Source: Rhodospirillales bacterium (GTDB taxonomy: Bacteria; Pseudomonadota; Alphaproteobacteria; Rhodospirillales; Defluviicoccaceae). From it: a stretch of 6,498 bases of DNA. Location of the stretch: assembly GCA_026125865.1 (NCBI GenBank), contig JAHCKI010000137.1, positions 1-6,498 of the forward strand, written 5' to 3'. The notes under the pieces were generated by a model, which saw only the letters and a list, made by a program, of their open reading frames with translations, ran no database searches and was not told the DNA's origin. This document shows, one piece after another, positions 1 through 5,942 of the stretch (the first letter of the stretch is position 1; each line of letters begins with the position of its first letter). The translations under genes were made by a program, and so were the position numbers.

Positions 1-836
1 CCGGCTTGGCCATGCAGGCGATCGAGACGGTTGAGCCGGAACGGTTCCAGCACGATTTCGTCGACGTTGCCCAGAATGTCGTGCAGGCCCAATGGATTGG
101 GCTTCAACAGTCCGCCGAATTGCAATGTTCTGTTGGACGACTCGGTGCTTGCGGACCAGACATAGCGCGCCAAGCCTTCCGGTGTCGGAAACACCCGTTC
201 CCGAAAGTCGGCCGGCGACACCGCCGTGCCGCCGCGCGCGGCGAATTCCCATTCCACCTCGGTGGGCAGGCGGACGAAGCCGGATTCCTTACCGTCCTTG
301 GGCAGGGAGTCGGCCGCGTTGGTGCGGAGCCAGCGGCTGTACCGATCGGCGCCGTTTACGGCGTCGAACCAGCTGACGTTCACCTGCGGTAGCCGCAAGG
401 ACAATTCCGGCTTCAAGCAGGACTCGTTGATCGCCGCATATTGCAAACGGTTCACTTCGTACTTTCCGAGCAGGTAGTAGCGTTCGGCGCCGTTTTCTCC
501 GAAGCTGCCGGCGATATAGGCGGGGTGAATGTTTTCCGCGAAGCCGCGCCCGTCGTCCGTGCCGCCGACCATGATCGGATAGTCATTCAGGGGGCCTTCG
601 TTGGGGATGGCGATCTTGCGAAAGGTCATGGCACCGCCGCACGGCATCGCCAGGACGATGTCATCGTCGGCTGGACTCGGATTGTAGTATTCCGCCGGCC
701 ATTGCGCCGCAAAGGCAAGTCCGGGCGCGAATGCACAGGCGCATGCAAAGACCAGGATCGACAAACCGACCCCGAGCAGGTCGCGACGAATCCTAAAGCT
801 CGCGAAGACTCTCTGCGGGATCGATTTTTGCGACAC
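1..836 (-). CDS. Exported formylglycine-generating-enzyme-like (SUMF1/TagR-type) protein, N-terminal part
   Basis: The first 278 residues are present; the gene runs off the left edge. The start is GTG at 836-834, with GGAGGA 4 bases upstream, inside the permease gene. Residues 1-43 form a signal peptide: basic stretch to RIRRD, hydrophobic LLGVGLSILVFACACAF, and AFA before AQWP as a likely signal peptidase I site, so the protein is exported. FGE-sulfatase fold motifs follow in order: YLLGKYEVNRLQY (121-133), VNVSWFDAV (152-160), RLPTEVEWEFAARGG (189-203), YVWS (225-228) and GLHDILGNVDE (250-260). Canonical family members read GNVWEW at the last motif; here it is GNVDEIV followed by a basic LNRLDRLHGQ. 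The catalytic cysteines of true formylglycine-generating enzymes lie further C-terminal, outside the window, so activity cannot be judged. Directly following the ABC pair, it resembles TagR, a non-enzymatic SUMF1-fold partner in T6SS signalling. Confidence 0.9.
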   Translation of the reverse strand, partial: MSQKSIPQRVFASFRIRRDLLGVGLSILVFACACAFAPGLAFAAQWPAEYYNPSPADDDIVLAMPCGGAMTFRKIAIPNEGPLNDYPIMVGGTDDGRGFAENIHPAYIAGSFGENGAERYYLLGKYEVNRLQYAAINESCLKPELSLRLPQVNVSWFDAVNGADRYSRWLRTNAADSLPKDGKESGFVRLPTEVEWEFAARGGTAVSPADFRERVFPTPEGLARYVWSASTESSNRTLQFGGLLKPNPLGLHDILGNVDEIVLEPFRLNRLDRLHGQA

Positions 837-2037
837 GATATCCTCCAACCATGGAAGCGCCCAGGGCGAAAACAATCGTAAGCAGCGCGGCAATGGCGCC
901 ATCACCGGCATAGAGGCGGCAAACGAACTCGTCTCTGTTCAGATTGGCCGCCAGCACCGTATTGAACACCGCCGAGACACCGGCGTACAGCGCCAACGAC
1001 AGCACGATTCCGCCGATCGCGACGAGCAAGGCTTGCGCCGCGGGAAAGGCGACGAGGGGGCCGGTGCCAAGGCCCATGAGACGGAGCATGGCGAGATCGC
1101 GCCGCTTGCGGTCCACGTTCGCCCACAGGCTCGCGGCCAGCGACAGCAGAAAGCCGGTAATGCCGACACCGGCGATCACAAAGAATATGAACGACAAGAC
1201 GCGATCGATGGCCTTGACGGTTTCAATCTCCTTGGCGCGGGTACGGACGTCGTATCCGTGATCACGAACAAACTGGGCCAGCGTCGCCACATCGTCGAGG
1301 GTGCGGGCATACAGTCGCACGCCTGCGAATGTGCGTGCATCGGCGCGCGGCGGATCGCCGTTGACGACATCGAGTTCGGGAACGCGAAAGCCGTCGCGAT
1401 AGTTTTCGGTGGCGATCAACAACGGCAGCGACAGAAACACGGCATCGCGGACAAATGCCGCTTCGGGCAGAACGCCGATGACGGTCAACGGAATGGTGAC
1501 TGCTTCGGACCTTTGTTGATAACGGCGACTGACGATGGCGTCGACGCGATCGCCGGTTGAAGCCTCCAATTTCAGGGCAACCGTATGACTAAGGACGACC
1601 TCCCGGAGGCTGGCGGGGACGGGCATGGTTGCCGGTAGAATGGGATCGCCGGCGGCCGTCGGCATCATGTCTGTGTTGGGTGCCGATTGCCCGTCCGGAC
1701 CGCGAAGGCCCGTTGTCGCGGCCAGGCTACGGGTGCGCGCCACCACGAAGCCCACGTCCTGCCGCGCCCGCAGGGCATTGATCCAGTCGGCTTGCAGTTT
1801 GTTGTTGCCCTTGACGACGATTTCCAGGTTGCGCGGGTCCGACTTCAGCCGCTCGGTCATGGTGCTGACGATCCCCGATTTCAGGCCAAACAGCACCAGG
1901 AGTGGCGCCAGTACCGCCGCCAGGGCCAGCACCAGGCATAGGGACACTTTCCACTCATGCAGCATGTCCCGCCATGCCAGGGCTGCGGCATGGCGCAACT
2001 GGCGGACCGGACCGGGATGGCGACGGCGCTTCGTCAT
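793..2037 (-). CDS. FtsX/MacB-type ABC transporter permease (TagS-like by context)
   Basis: The protein has 414 residues with four predicted membrane helices: about 32-53, 281-305, 328-355 and 380-400. A large extracytoplasmic domain (about 54-275) lies between helices 1 and 2. This is the type VII (MacB/LolCE/FtsX) topology. The cytoplasmic loop RKRRDLAMLRLMGL (311-324) and the C-terminal RVAKIDPAESLREL are typical of the FtsX-like permease domain. These transporters usually transmit force across the membrane or extract lipoproteins rather than importing solutes. GAAGG lies 5 bases before the ATG, inside the end of the ATPase gene, with a one-base gap between the genes. The last 44 bases overlap the start of the SUMF1-like gene. 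A role like TagS, coupling ATP hydrolysis to periplasmic partners, is inferred from neighbours on both sides. A dimer with the adjacent ATPase is expected. Confidence 0.93.
   Translation of the reverse strand: MTKRRRHPGPVRQLRHAAALAWRDMLHEWKVSLCLVLALAAVLAPLLVLFGLKSGIVSTMTERLKSDPRNLEIVVKGNNKLQADWINALRARQDVGFVVARTRSLAATTGLRGPDGQSAPNTDMMPTAAGDPILPATMPVPASLREVVLSHTVALKLEASTGDRVDAIVSRRYQQRSEAVTIPLTVIGVLPEAAFVRDAVFLSLPLLIATENYRDGFRVPELDVVNGDPPRADARTFAGVRLYARTLDDVATLAQFVRDHGYDVRTRAKEIETVKAIDRVLSFIFFVIAGVGITGFLLSLAASLWANVDRKRRDLAMLRLMGLGTGPLVAFPAAQALLVAIGGIVLSLALYAGVSAVFNTVLAANLNRDEFVCRLYAGDGAIAALLTIVFALGASMVGGYRVAKIDPAESLREL
841..846 (-). promoter_or_regulatory. Ribosome binding site for the SUMF1-like gene
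   Basis: GGAGGA on the minus strand lies 4 bases before GTG (836). It decides the start: the GTG leads directly into a well-formed signal peptide, whereas the next in-frame ATG is at codon 64, beyond the signal peptide, and would give an unexported protein. The site lies within the permease coding sequence, so translation of the two genes is physically linked. Confidence 0.8.
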
Positions 2038-2038
2038 G

Positions 2039-2764
2039 TCAGCCTTCGAAGCGGGTGGCGCTACCCGCGCCTCTTTTCATGGGAACGGCGCGGATCTCGC
2101 GAAAGCCGAGCGATCTGATCATGTCCCAATCGTGACTGACGATGATGGCCGTGGCGTCGAGGTCGGAGACCAGTTCCAGGAGTAGCTCGGTAACCTCGAT
2201 GGCATGGACCGGATCAAGCGCCGCGGTCGGTTCATCGGCGAGCAACAGCGCCGGTTGGTGGGCGAGGGCGCGGGCGATGGCGACACGTTGGCGTTCGCCG
2301 ATGGAGAGCGCCCGGGGCTTTTTTCGAAGCAAATGGCCGATGCGCAGGCGATCGATCAGGTGATCGACAAGGTCATTTTCTTGCATGTCGAGCAGGGTAG
2401 GGGACAACAGAATGTTGTCGCGTGTGGGAAGGAACGGTAGCAAACCGCCCGTTTGCAGGACGTAGCCGATACCGACCGCGCGCACCGCCGCCAATGCGTC
2501 GACCCGATTGTCCTGCCACAGCTCCGCCACATCGATGGCGTCATCGCCGTGTCCGCGCAGGGAAAAAACCTTTGCACGATCCGGTTCGAGGACGAGGCCG
2601 AGGAGATCCAGCATGGTGCTCTTGCCGCAACCGCTGGGACCGGTGAGGGCGACACACTCCCCCTGGTATACCGTCAACGACGGTACCTCCAAGGTGAATG
2701 AGTCGGGTTCTGTCCCTCGGGTGCGAGCGACATCGCGCAGGGTGACGACGGCGTCACCGCTCAT
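2039..2764 (-). CDS. ABC transporter ATP-binding protein (TagT/LolD/MacB type)
   Basis: This is a complete 241-residue nucleotide-binding subunit. Walker A is GPSGCGKST (42-50), the Q-loop glutamine is Q104 (GYVLQTGGLLPFL), the signature is LSIGERQR (153-160), Walker B is LLLADE (173-178), the D-loop is AALD (181-184) and the switch histidine is H211 (IVSHD). All catalytic elements are intact, so it should hydrolyse ATP. The signature has Ile where LSGGQ has its first Gly, and the Walker A to Q-loop distance is about ten residues longer than I recall for LolD. Its ATG overlaps the vWA stop as ATGA, and its own TGA is one base before the permease ATG, which implies translational coupling and a matched pair with the permease. 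No clear Shine-Dalgarno is visible, consistent with coupling. By context the closest functional analogue is TagT of the Pseudomonas T6SS TagQRST module; sequence alone also fits general LolD/MacB ATPases. Confidence 0.95.
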   Translation of the reverse strand: MSGDAVVTLRDVARTRGTEPDSFTLEVPSLTVYQGECVALTGPSGCGKSTMLDLLGLVLEPDRAKVFSLRGHGDDAIDVAELWQDNRVDALAAVRAVGIGYVLQTGGLLPFLPTRDNILLSPTLLDMQENDLVDHLIDRLRIGHLLRKKPRALSIGERQRVAIARALAHQPALLLADEPTAALDPVHAIEVTELLLELVSDLDATAIIVSHDWDMIRSLGFREIRAVPMKRGAGSATRFEG

Positions 2765-4800
2765 GGCAAGGCGTCGATCGGTACGGGATAAACATCCTCA
2801 CCCGGTTCGCCGGTTTCACTCAGAGACACCCAGCGGTCGGTGTCGTCGTGGTAGAGGATATAGTGACGCAGCTTACTGCGAAGCTTGTCCAATAAATCCT
2901 CCTGTTGGCCGATGCTCCATTGCTCCCAAGTATCGGAGGTGAGATTCATGACATCGCTTTTATAAGGCAGGTCGTCGAGGTATTCGCCGAGCAATCCCAG
3001 GTCGCCCAGCTTGGTGGCGTCGGGATTGGTAAGCTGGTTGGGGTCGCGAGCTAGATGCGCGGCCGAGGAGCGCAATAGATCGAAAAAGTCGGCGGTACTG
3101 ACCGCGTCGGGATCTTGCGACTGCTCCCCCGCGTCGAGGATCGCCTTGACCACGTCGCGAAGGTCCGAGAGCTGGTTCTTGGTCAGCAGCAACCGAACTT
3201 CGGTCGTCGGCATATCGGGGTTGGCGAAGTCACGGTCGCTGAGCCACGCTCGGAAAAGGGTTGGTGCTTGTGTGCCCTGTTCGCGACCCAGATAGGCCAG
3301 CTGCATGGCGTGACCGAGCAAGCGGGCGTCCTCGCGGATCTGTTTGGAGATATCGTCGGGCTTGGGATCTTCCGGAGGTTTGGGGGAATCGGCGCTGCGG
3401 GCGCTGCCGGCGGCCATCTCGCCCATGGATGCCGCGGACACCTGTTCGACGATGGCATCACCGAGGCTGTCGACACTGGCCCCGAATGCATCGACCGAAC
3501 CGGCATCAACCGCATAGTACAACGGCTTGTTAAGGACGGCATTTTGGGTGACCGCCTTGTACTGGCTTTCGGCGCCGGCGTGATCGCCCTTTCCTTGCGG
3601 CGTTTTGAGGTGCAGGGCGTAGACGGCAATTCCCAATTGTTTCGCTTCGATGGCGATTTGCTCCGCATCGAGCTGCGTACCCGACAATTCATCTTTGCCC
3701 TTCAATGCGCCGGCATCGGTGATCAGCACCATGTAACGGCCGCCGAAATCGCTCCAGTTGACGGCTTTGATGGCCGTCATCAGGCCGGAATACGCATCTT
3801 CGTCGAATCGCGCGCTGGAGACGGTTGCGGGACTGAGGCCCGTGACCTTGGCGAGGAAATCCTTCCCGTCCTCGACGTCTTCGGGGTTCACATAAACCTT
3901 CGAAACGTATTCCAGGCCCGGCGATTTTTCGATGTTGGAACGATAGGCGACCAATCCGAACTTGACCTGATCCGCCAGATTGGCCTGCTCGATTTTGTCG
4001 TAGATGCGACGGACGGCCTTGCGGGTGCGTTCGATGTAGGGGCCCATGGAGATCGTGGAATCGATGACGAACATGACCGCGGCCGAAAACGTTCGCAACA
4101 CTGCGGTCGGCGGATTGGCGGGTGGTGAGGTGGCGCCCGCACCGGCGGGGTTAGGATCGTCTTCCCGCGCCGTGACCGAGGCGATTTCCAGCGCACGCGC
4201 GGAACCGCGATGCGTCACCACGGGTTCCGCATGAAGAATGGGGAGCAGATAGAATTGTTTGTTGATGTCGACATATTCCTTGGGTTCGATCGACAACACG
4301 TGGTCTTGCGGCTTTCCTTCTTCCGCGGCCTTGCGGAGGGGGGCAACGGCCACCTCCGGCGCTTCGGCGTTCATGATCTTCAACAAGGTTTCACGGCTGT
4401 CGAACATCAACGTTCGATCGCGATTGGCCGGGTTGGTGAAGACCAGCGCCATTTGCTGCTTCCAGGGCAGGGTGGCGGCGGCGTCGATCCAGCCATGCGT
4501 CTTGCCCCGGCTGCTTGTCCCCACCTCCAACCATTCCTTGCCGCCATCCGTTTGCCGTTCATACACGTAGAAGCGAGTGAGCGCCGGTTGCGGCGTGCCG
4601 TCGGCCGCACCCGGTTTAGCAACAAGCTTCGCTCCCGGTCGTGTCAGCACGCGTTGATAGATGGTCTGCTTGCCCTCCATCAACAGGGGCGCTCGAGTTT
4701 GCGCCATCGTCGGATCGGTCGACGCGCTCCAGGCGACAATCGCCAGGATAAGGCCGAACATCCAAAAGCGGACACCGAATGCCGATTTCAGCCGGGTCAT
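2761..4800 (-). CDS. Secreted vWA-domain protein resembling the PpkA periplasmic region, without a kinase domain
   Basis: The protein has 679 residues from the ATG at 4800; an alternative in-frame ATG at 4818 would give 685. The 4800 start is preferred because AAGGAAG lies 6 bases upstream and its ATGA overlaps the previous stop. A signal peptide is evident: basic start, hydrophobic WMFGLILAIVAW, likely cleavage after TMA (residue 33). Residues about 35-130 look like an SH3-like or PpkA-type extracytoplasmic domain (YQRVLTRPGAKL, FYVYERQ, WLEVG). A vWA domain covers about 240-455, with the MIDAS-like DSTIS at 247-251, FDEDAYSG at about 332-339 and LITDAG at about 359-364. The C-terminal helical region (about 490-675) includes LGHAMQLAYLGREQG, LLLTKNQLSDLRD and a YPVPIDALP end. 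This layout resembles, from memory, the C-terminal half of the T6SS Ser/Thr kinase PpkA. No kinase motifs are present. It probably senses or binds ligands in the periplasm together with the downstream ABC and SUMF1 proteins. Confidence 0.9.
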   Translation of the reverse strand: MTRLKSAFGVRFWMFGLILAIVAWSASTDPTMAQTRAPLLMEGKQTIYQRVLTRPGAKLVAKPGAADGTPQPALTRFYVYERQTDGGKEWLEVGTSSRGKTHGWIDAAATLPWKQQMALVFTNPANRDRTLMFDSRETLLKIMNAEAPEVAVAPLRKAAEEGKPQDHVLSIEPKEYVDINKQFYLLPILHAEPVVTHRGSARALEIASVTAREDDPNPAGAGATSPPANPPTAVLRTFSAAVMFVIDSTISMGPYIERTRKAVRRIYDKIEQANLADQVKFGLVAYRSNIEKSPGLEYVSKVYVNPEDVEDGKDFLAKVTGLSPATVSSARFDEDAYSGLMTAIKAVNWSDFGGRYMVLITDAGALKGKDELSGTQLDAEQIAIEAKQLGIAVYALHLKTPQGKGDHAGAESQYKAVTQNAVLNKPLYYAVDAGSVDAFGASVDSLGDAIVEQVSAASMGEMAAGSARSADSPKPPEDPKPDDISKQIREDARLLGHAMQLAYLGREQGTQAPTLFRAWLSDRDFANPDMPTTEVRLLLTKNQLSDLRDVVKAILDAGEQSQDPDAVSTADFFDLLRSSAAHLARDPNQLTNPDATKLGDLGLLGEYLDDLPYKSDVMNLTSDTWEQWSIGQQEDLLDKLRSKLRHYILYHDDTDRWVSLSETGEPGEDVYPVPIDALP

Positions 4801-5909
4801 TTGATTCTTCCTTCGCATTCCGTGATGAGCGCTTGAACATCTTCACCGGCGCCACCTTCGAGGGCCTTGCGCAAGAATTCAAGGCCACGCCTTTGCTGGA
4901 ATGCATCGGGTGCGTACTTGCAGAGAACGCGTCCGGCGCCGATCCGACCGCCGCGATCATTCTGCCGTTCCGCCTCTTCATACCAGTAGGCGGCGGTATC
5001 CCAATTGGGCTTCTCTTCCGGGCTGGTCGCCGCCGACCAGGTATCGGGGTCATACATTTCGGCGATGCGAACATTGGCTGCGGACGAACCCAATCGAGCG
5101 GCTTTCTGATAAAACTGACGCCCGTCTTCGGCCTTTCCGCCTTTGACCGCCGCGTCCGCCGCCGCGAGACAGGTGTCGATGCTAGTACACGACTGTGTCG
5201 GTTTGGGTTCGGTTTTCGGCTGCTCCGGTTCGGTTTTCTCCTCTTCTTTCGGCTCTTTATCGGGTTCTGGGACAACTACTGGGGGTGTTTGGCAACTGCC
5301 CGGTTCGAAGCCGGGGATCATGCAGTTTAAGTAGGCAAAGGCGCCGCCGGCGATCAGTAGCGCAAGAACCGCGAGCGCGATCGCGACCGGCAGCCAGTTC
5401 CGTGATTCCGTTGGTGGCGTCGGCGCACGGACGGGTTCCGGTTGCGGCGCGGGCTCGGGGATGATTTCGGGTTCAGGCTCGGGTTCCGGTTCAGGCTCGG
5501 GCTCCGGCTCGGGAGGAGGGGGTGGAGGAGGTGGGTGGCGCTCACCGGAAGCCGCCGCCGTCGACCCGAAAAGGGGTCGGTCGACCTTGATGACACCGGT
5601 CTGCTTGGTGGTTCCGGCGGCGACGGTCAAGCGGTAAGCGACCGTCGTGGGGAGATTGACGATGGGGTCGACGACGTCCGGGCCAACGGGGATGAGCAGG
5701 CTGCTCCCCACCATGTCGACATCTTGGACACCGTGCCAGGACTCCGTCGCCTGCCATTGTTGCCCCAACCCGAGAAAGGGCGTGGTTCCCTGGTTGCGCA
5801 TGATGGAGAGGTCAATGGGACCGTCAGCCGCGCCGAAGCCGTCGATCTTCAGGATGCCATAACCGGGGCCGCGTTCCTTGTCGCTGGTCAGTTCACACTT
5901 GATCGCCAA
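4797..5909 (-). CDS. Bitopic inner-membrane protein: unknown N-terminal domain, Pro/Glu linker, one TM helix, Sel1/TPR-like C-terminus
   Basis: This 370-residue protein has no signal peptide. Residues 1-115 form a probable beta-rich domain that I do not recognise. Residues 126-133 are eight prolines, followed by a Glu-Pro repeat (134-148) and more Pro-rich linker to about 167. One hydrophobic helix spans about 173-194 (LPVAIALAVLALLIAGGAFAY). A second charged linker rich in Pro, Glu and Lys covers about 208-240. Residues 241-370 are helical with Sel1/TPR-like spacing (CLAAADAAVKGG, FYQKAARLGSSAA, AAYWYEEAERQ, GLEFLRKALEGG). The inferred topology is N-terminus in the cytoplasm and repeats in the periplasm. 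The start is TTG: an in-frame TAA lies two codons upstream, and GGGAGGG sits 6 bases before it. Its TGA overlaps the ATG of the vWA gene. It may be an adaptor linking the cytoplasmic SrfC side to periplasmic partners; this is inference. Confidence 0.9.
   Translation of the reverse strand: MAIKCELTSDKERGPGYGILKIDGFGAADGPIDLSIMRNQGTTPFLGLGQQWQATESWHGVQDVDMVGSSLLIPVGPDVVDPIVNLPTTVAYRLTVAAGTTKQTGVIKVDRPLFGSTAAASGERHPPPPPPPPEPEPEPEPEPEPEPEIIPEPAPQPEPVRAPTPPTESRNWLPVAIALAVLALLIAGGAFAYLNCMIPGFEPGSCQTPPVVVPEPDKEPKEEEKTEPEQPKTEPKPTQSCTSIDTCLAAADAAVKGGKAEDGRQFYQKAARLGSSAANVRIAEMYDPDTWSAATSPEEKPNWDTAAYWYEEAERQNDRGGRIGAGRVLCKYAPDAFQQRRGLEFLRKALEGGAGEDVQALITECEGRIK
4807..4813 (-). promoter_or_regulatory. 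Ribosome binding site for the vWA gene
   Basis: AAGGAAG on the minus strand lies 6 bases before the ATG at 4800. It favours that start over the ATG at 4818, which has only a GGA immediately adjacent to it. The site lies inside the last codons of the upstream membrane-protein gene. Confidence 0.6.
5466..5534 (-). repeat. Low-complexity tract encoding octaproline and a Glu-Pro repeat
   Basis: Within the bitopic membrane-protein gene, 5511-5534 encodes eight consecutive prolines and 5466-5510 encodes alternating Glu-Pro as imperfect 6-base units (plus-strand forms ctcggg, ttccgg, ttcagg, ctccgg). Codons vary between units, so the tract is conserved at protein level rather than being a pure microsatellite. 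It is an extended, stiff linker between the N-terminal domain and the membrane helix. Confidence 0.9.
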
Positions 5910-5915
5910 GCCTTA

Positions 5916-5922
5916 CCCTCCC
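5916..5922 (-). promoter_or_regulatory. Ribosome binding site for the bitopic membrane-protein gene
   Basis: GGGAGGG on the minus strand lies 6 bases before the TTG start at 5909. With the in-frame TAA two codons upstream of the TTG, it fixes the start despite the rare initiation codon. It sits in the 33-base, purine-rich gap after srfC; no hairpin or promoter is evident in that gap. Confidence 0.75.
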
Positions 5923-5942
5923 TTACTCCCGCTTTATCCCAT

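Noticed and set aside
733..755. Possible lipobox around the cysteines in VFACACAF of the SUMF1-like signal peptide.
   Set aside because: The residues before Cys fit a lipobox poorly (Phe at -2), and a good signal peptidase I site (AFA before AQ) follows. Lipid attachment cannot be excluded.
441..881. A 146-codon plus-strand frame across the left-hand region.
   Set aside because: The minus strand here encodes the SUMF1-fold motifs and signal peptide, which explain the region fully.
3115..4128. A 337-codon open frame on the plus strand.
   Set aside because: It lies wholly opposite the vWA gene, whose signal peptide, MIDAS-like motif and conserved regions are clear. The plus-strand translation shows no recognisable domain; long antisense frames are common in GC-rich DNA.
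4801..4818. Upstream ATG adding six residues (MRRKNQ) to the vWA protein.
   Set aside because: It has no properly spaced Shine-Dalgarno, whereas the ATG at 4800 has AAGGAAG and an ATGA overlap. It remains possible and would not change the signal peptide call.
4616..5275. A 219-codon minus-strand frame rich in Lys, Arg, Pro and Ser.
   Set aside because: It is a frame-shifted reading across the junction of the bitopic protein and vWA genes; both real frames have domain evidence and working start signals.
5910..5942. The only gap between genes, as a possible promoter or terminator.
   Set aside because: It is 33 purine-rich bases holding the ribosome binding site; no inverted repeat, T-run or promoter boxes are visible.
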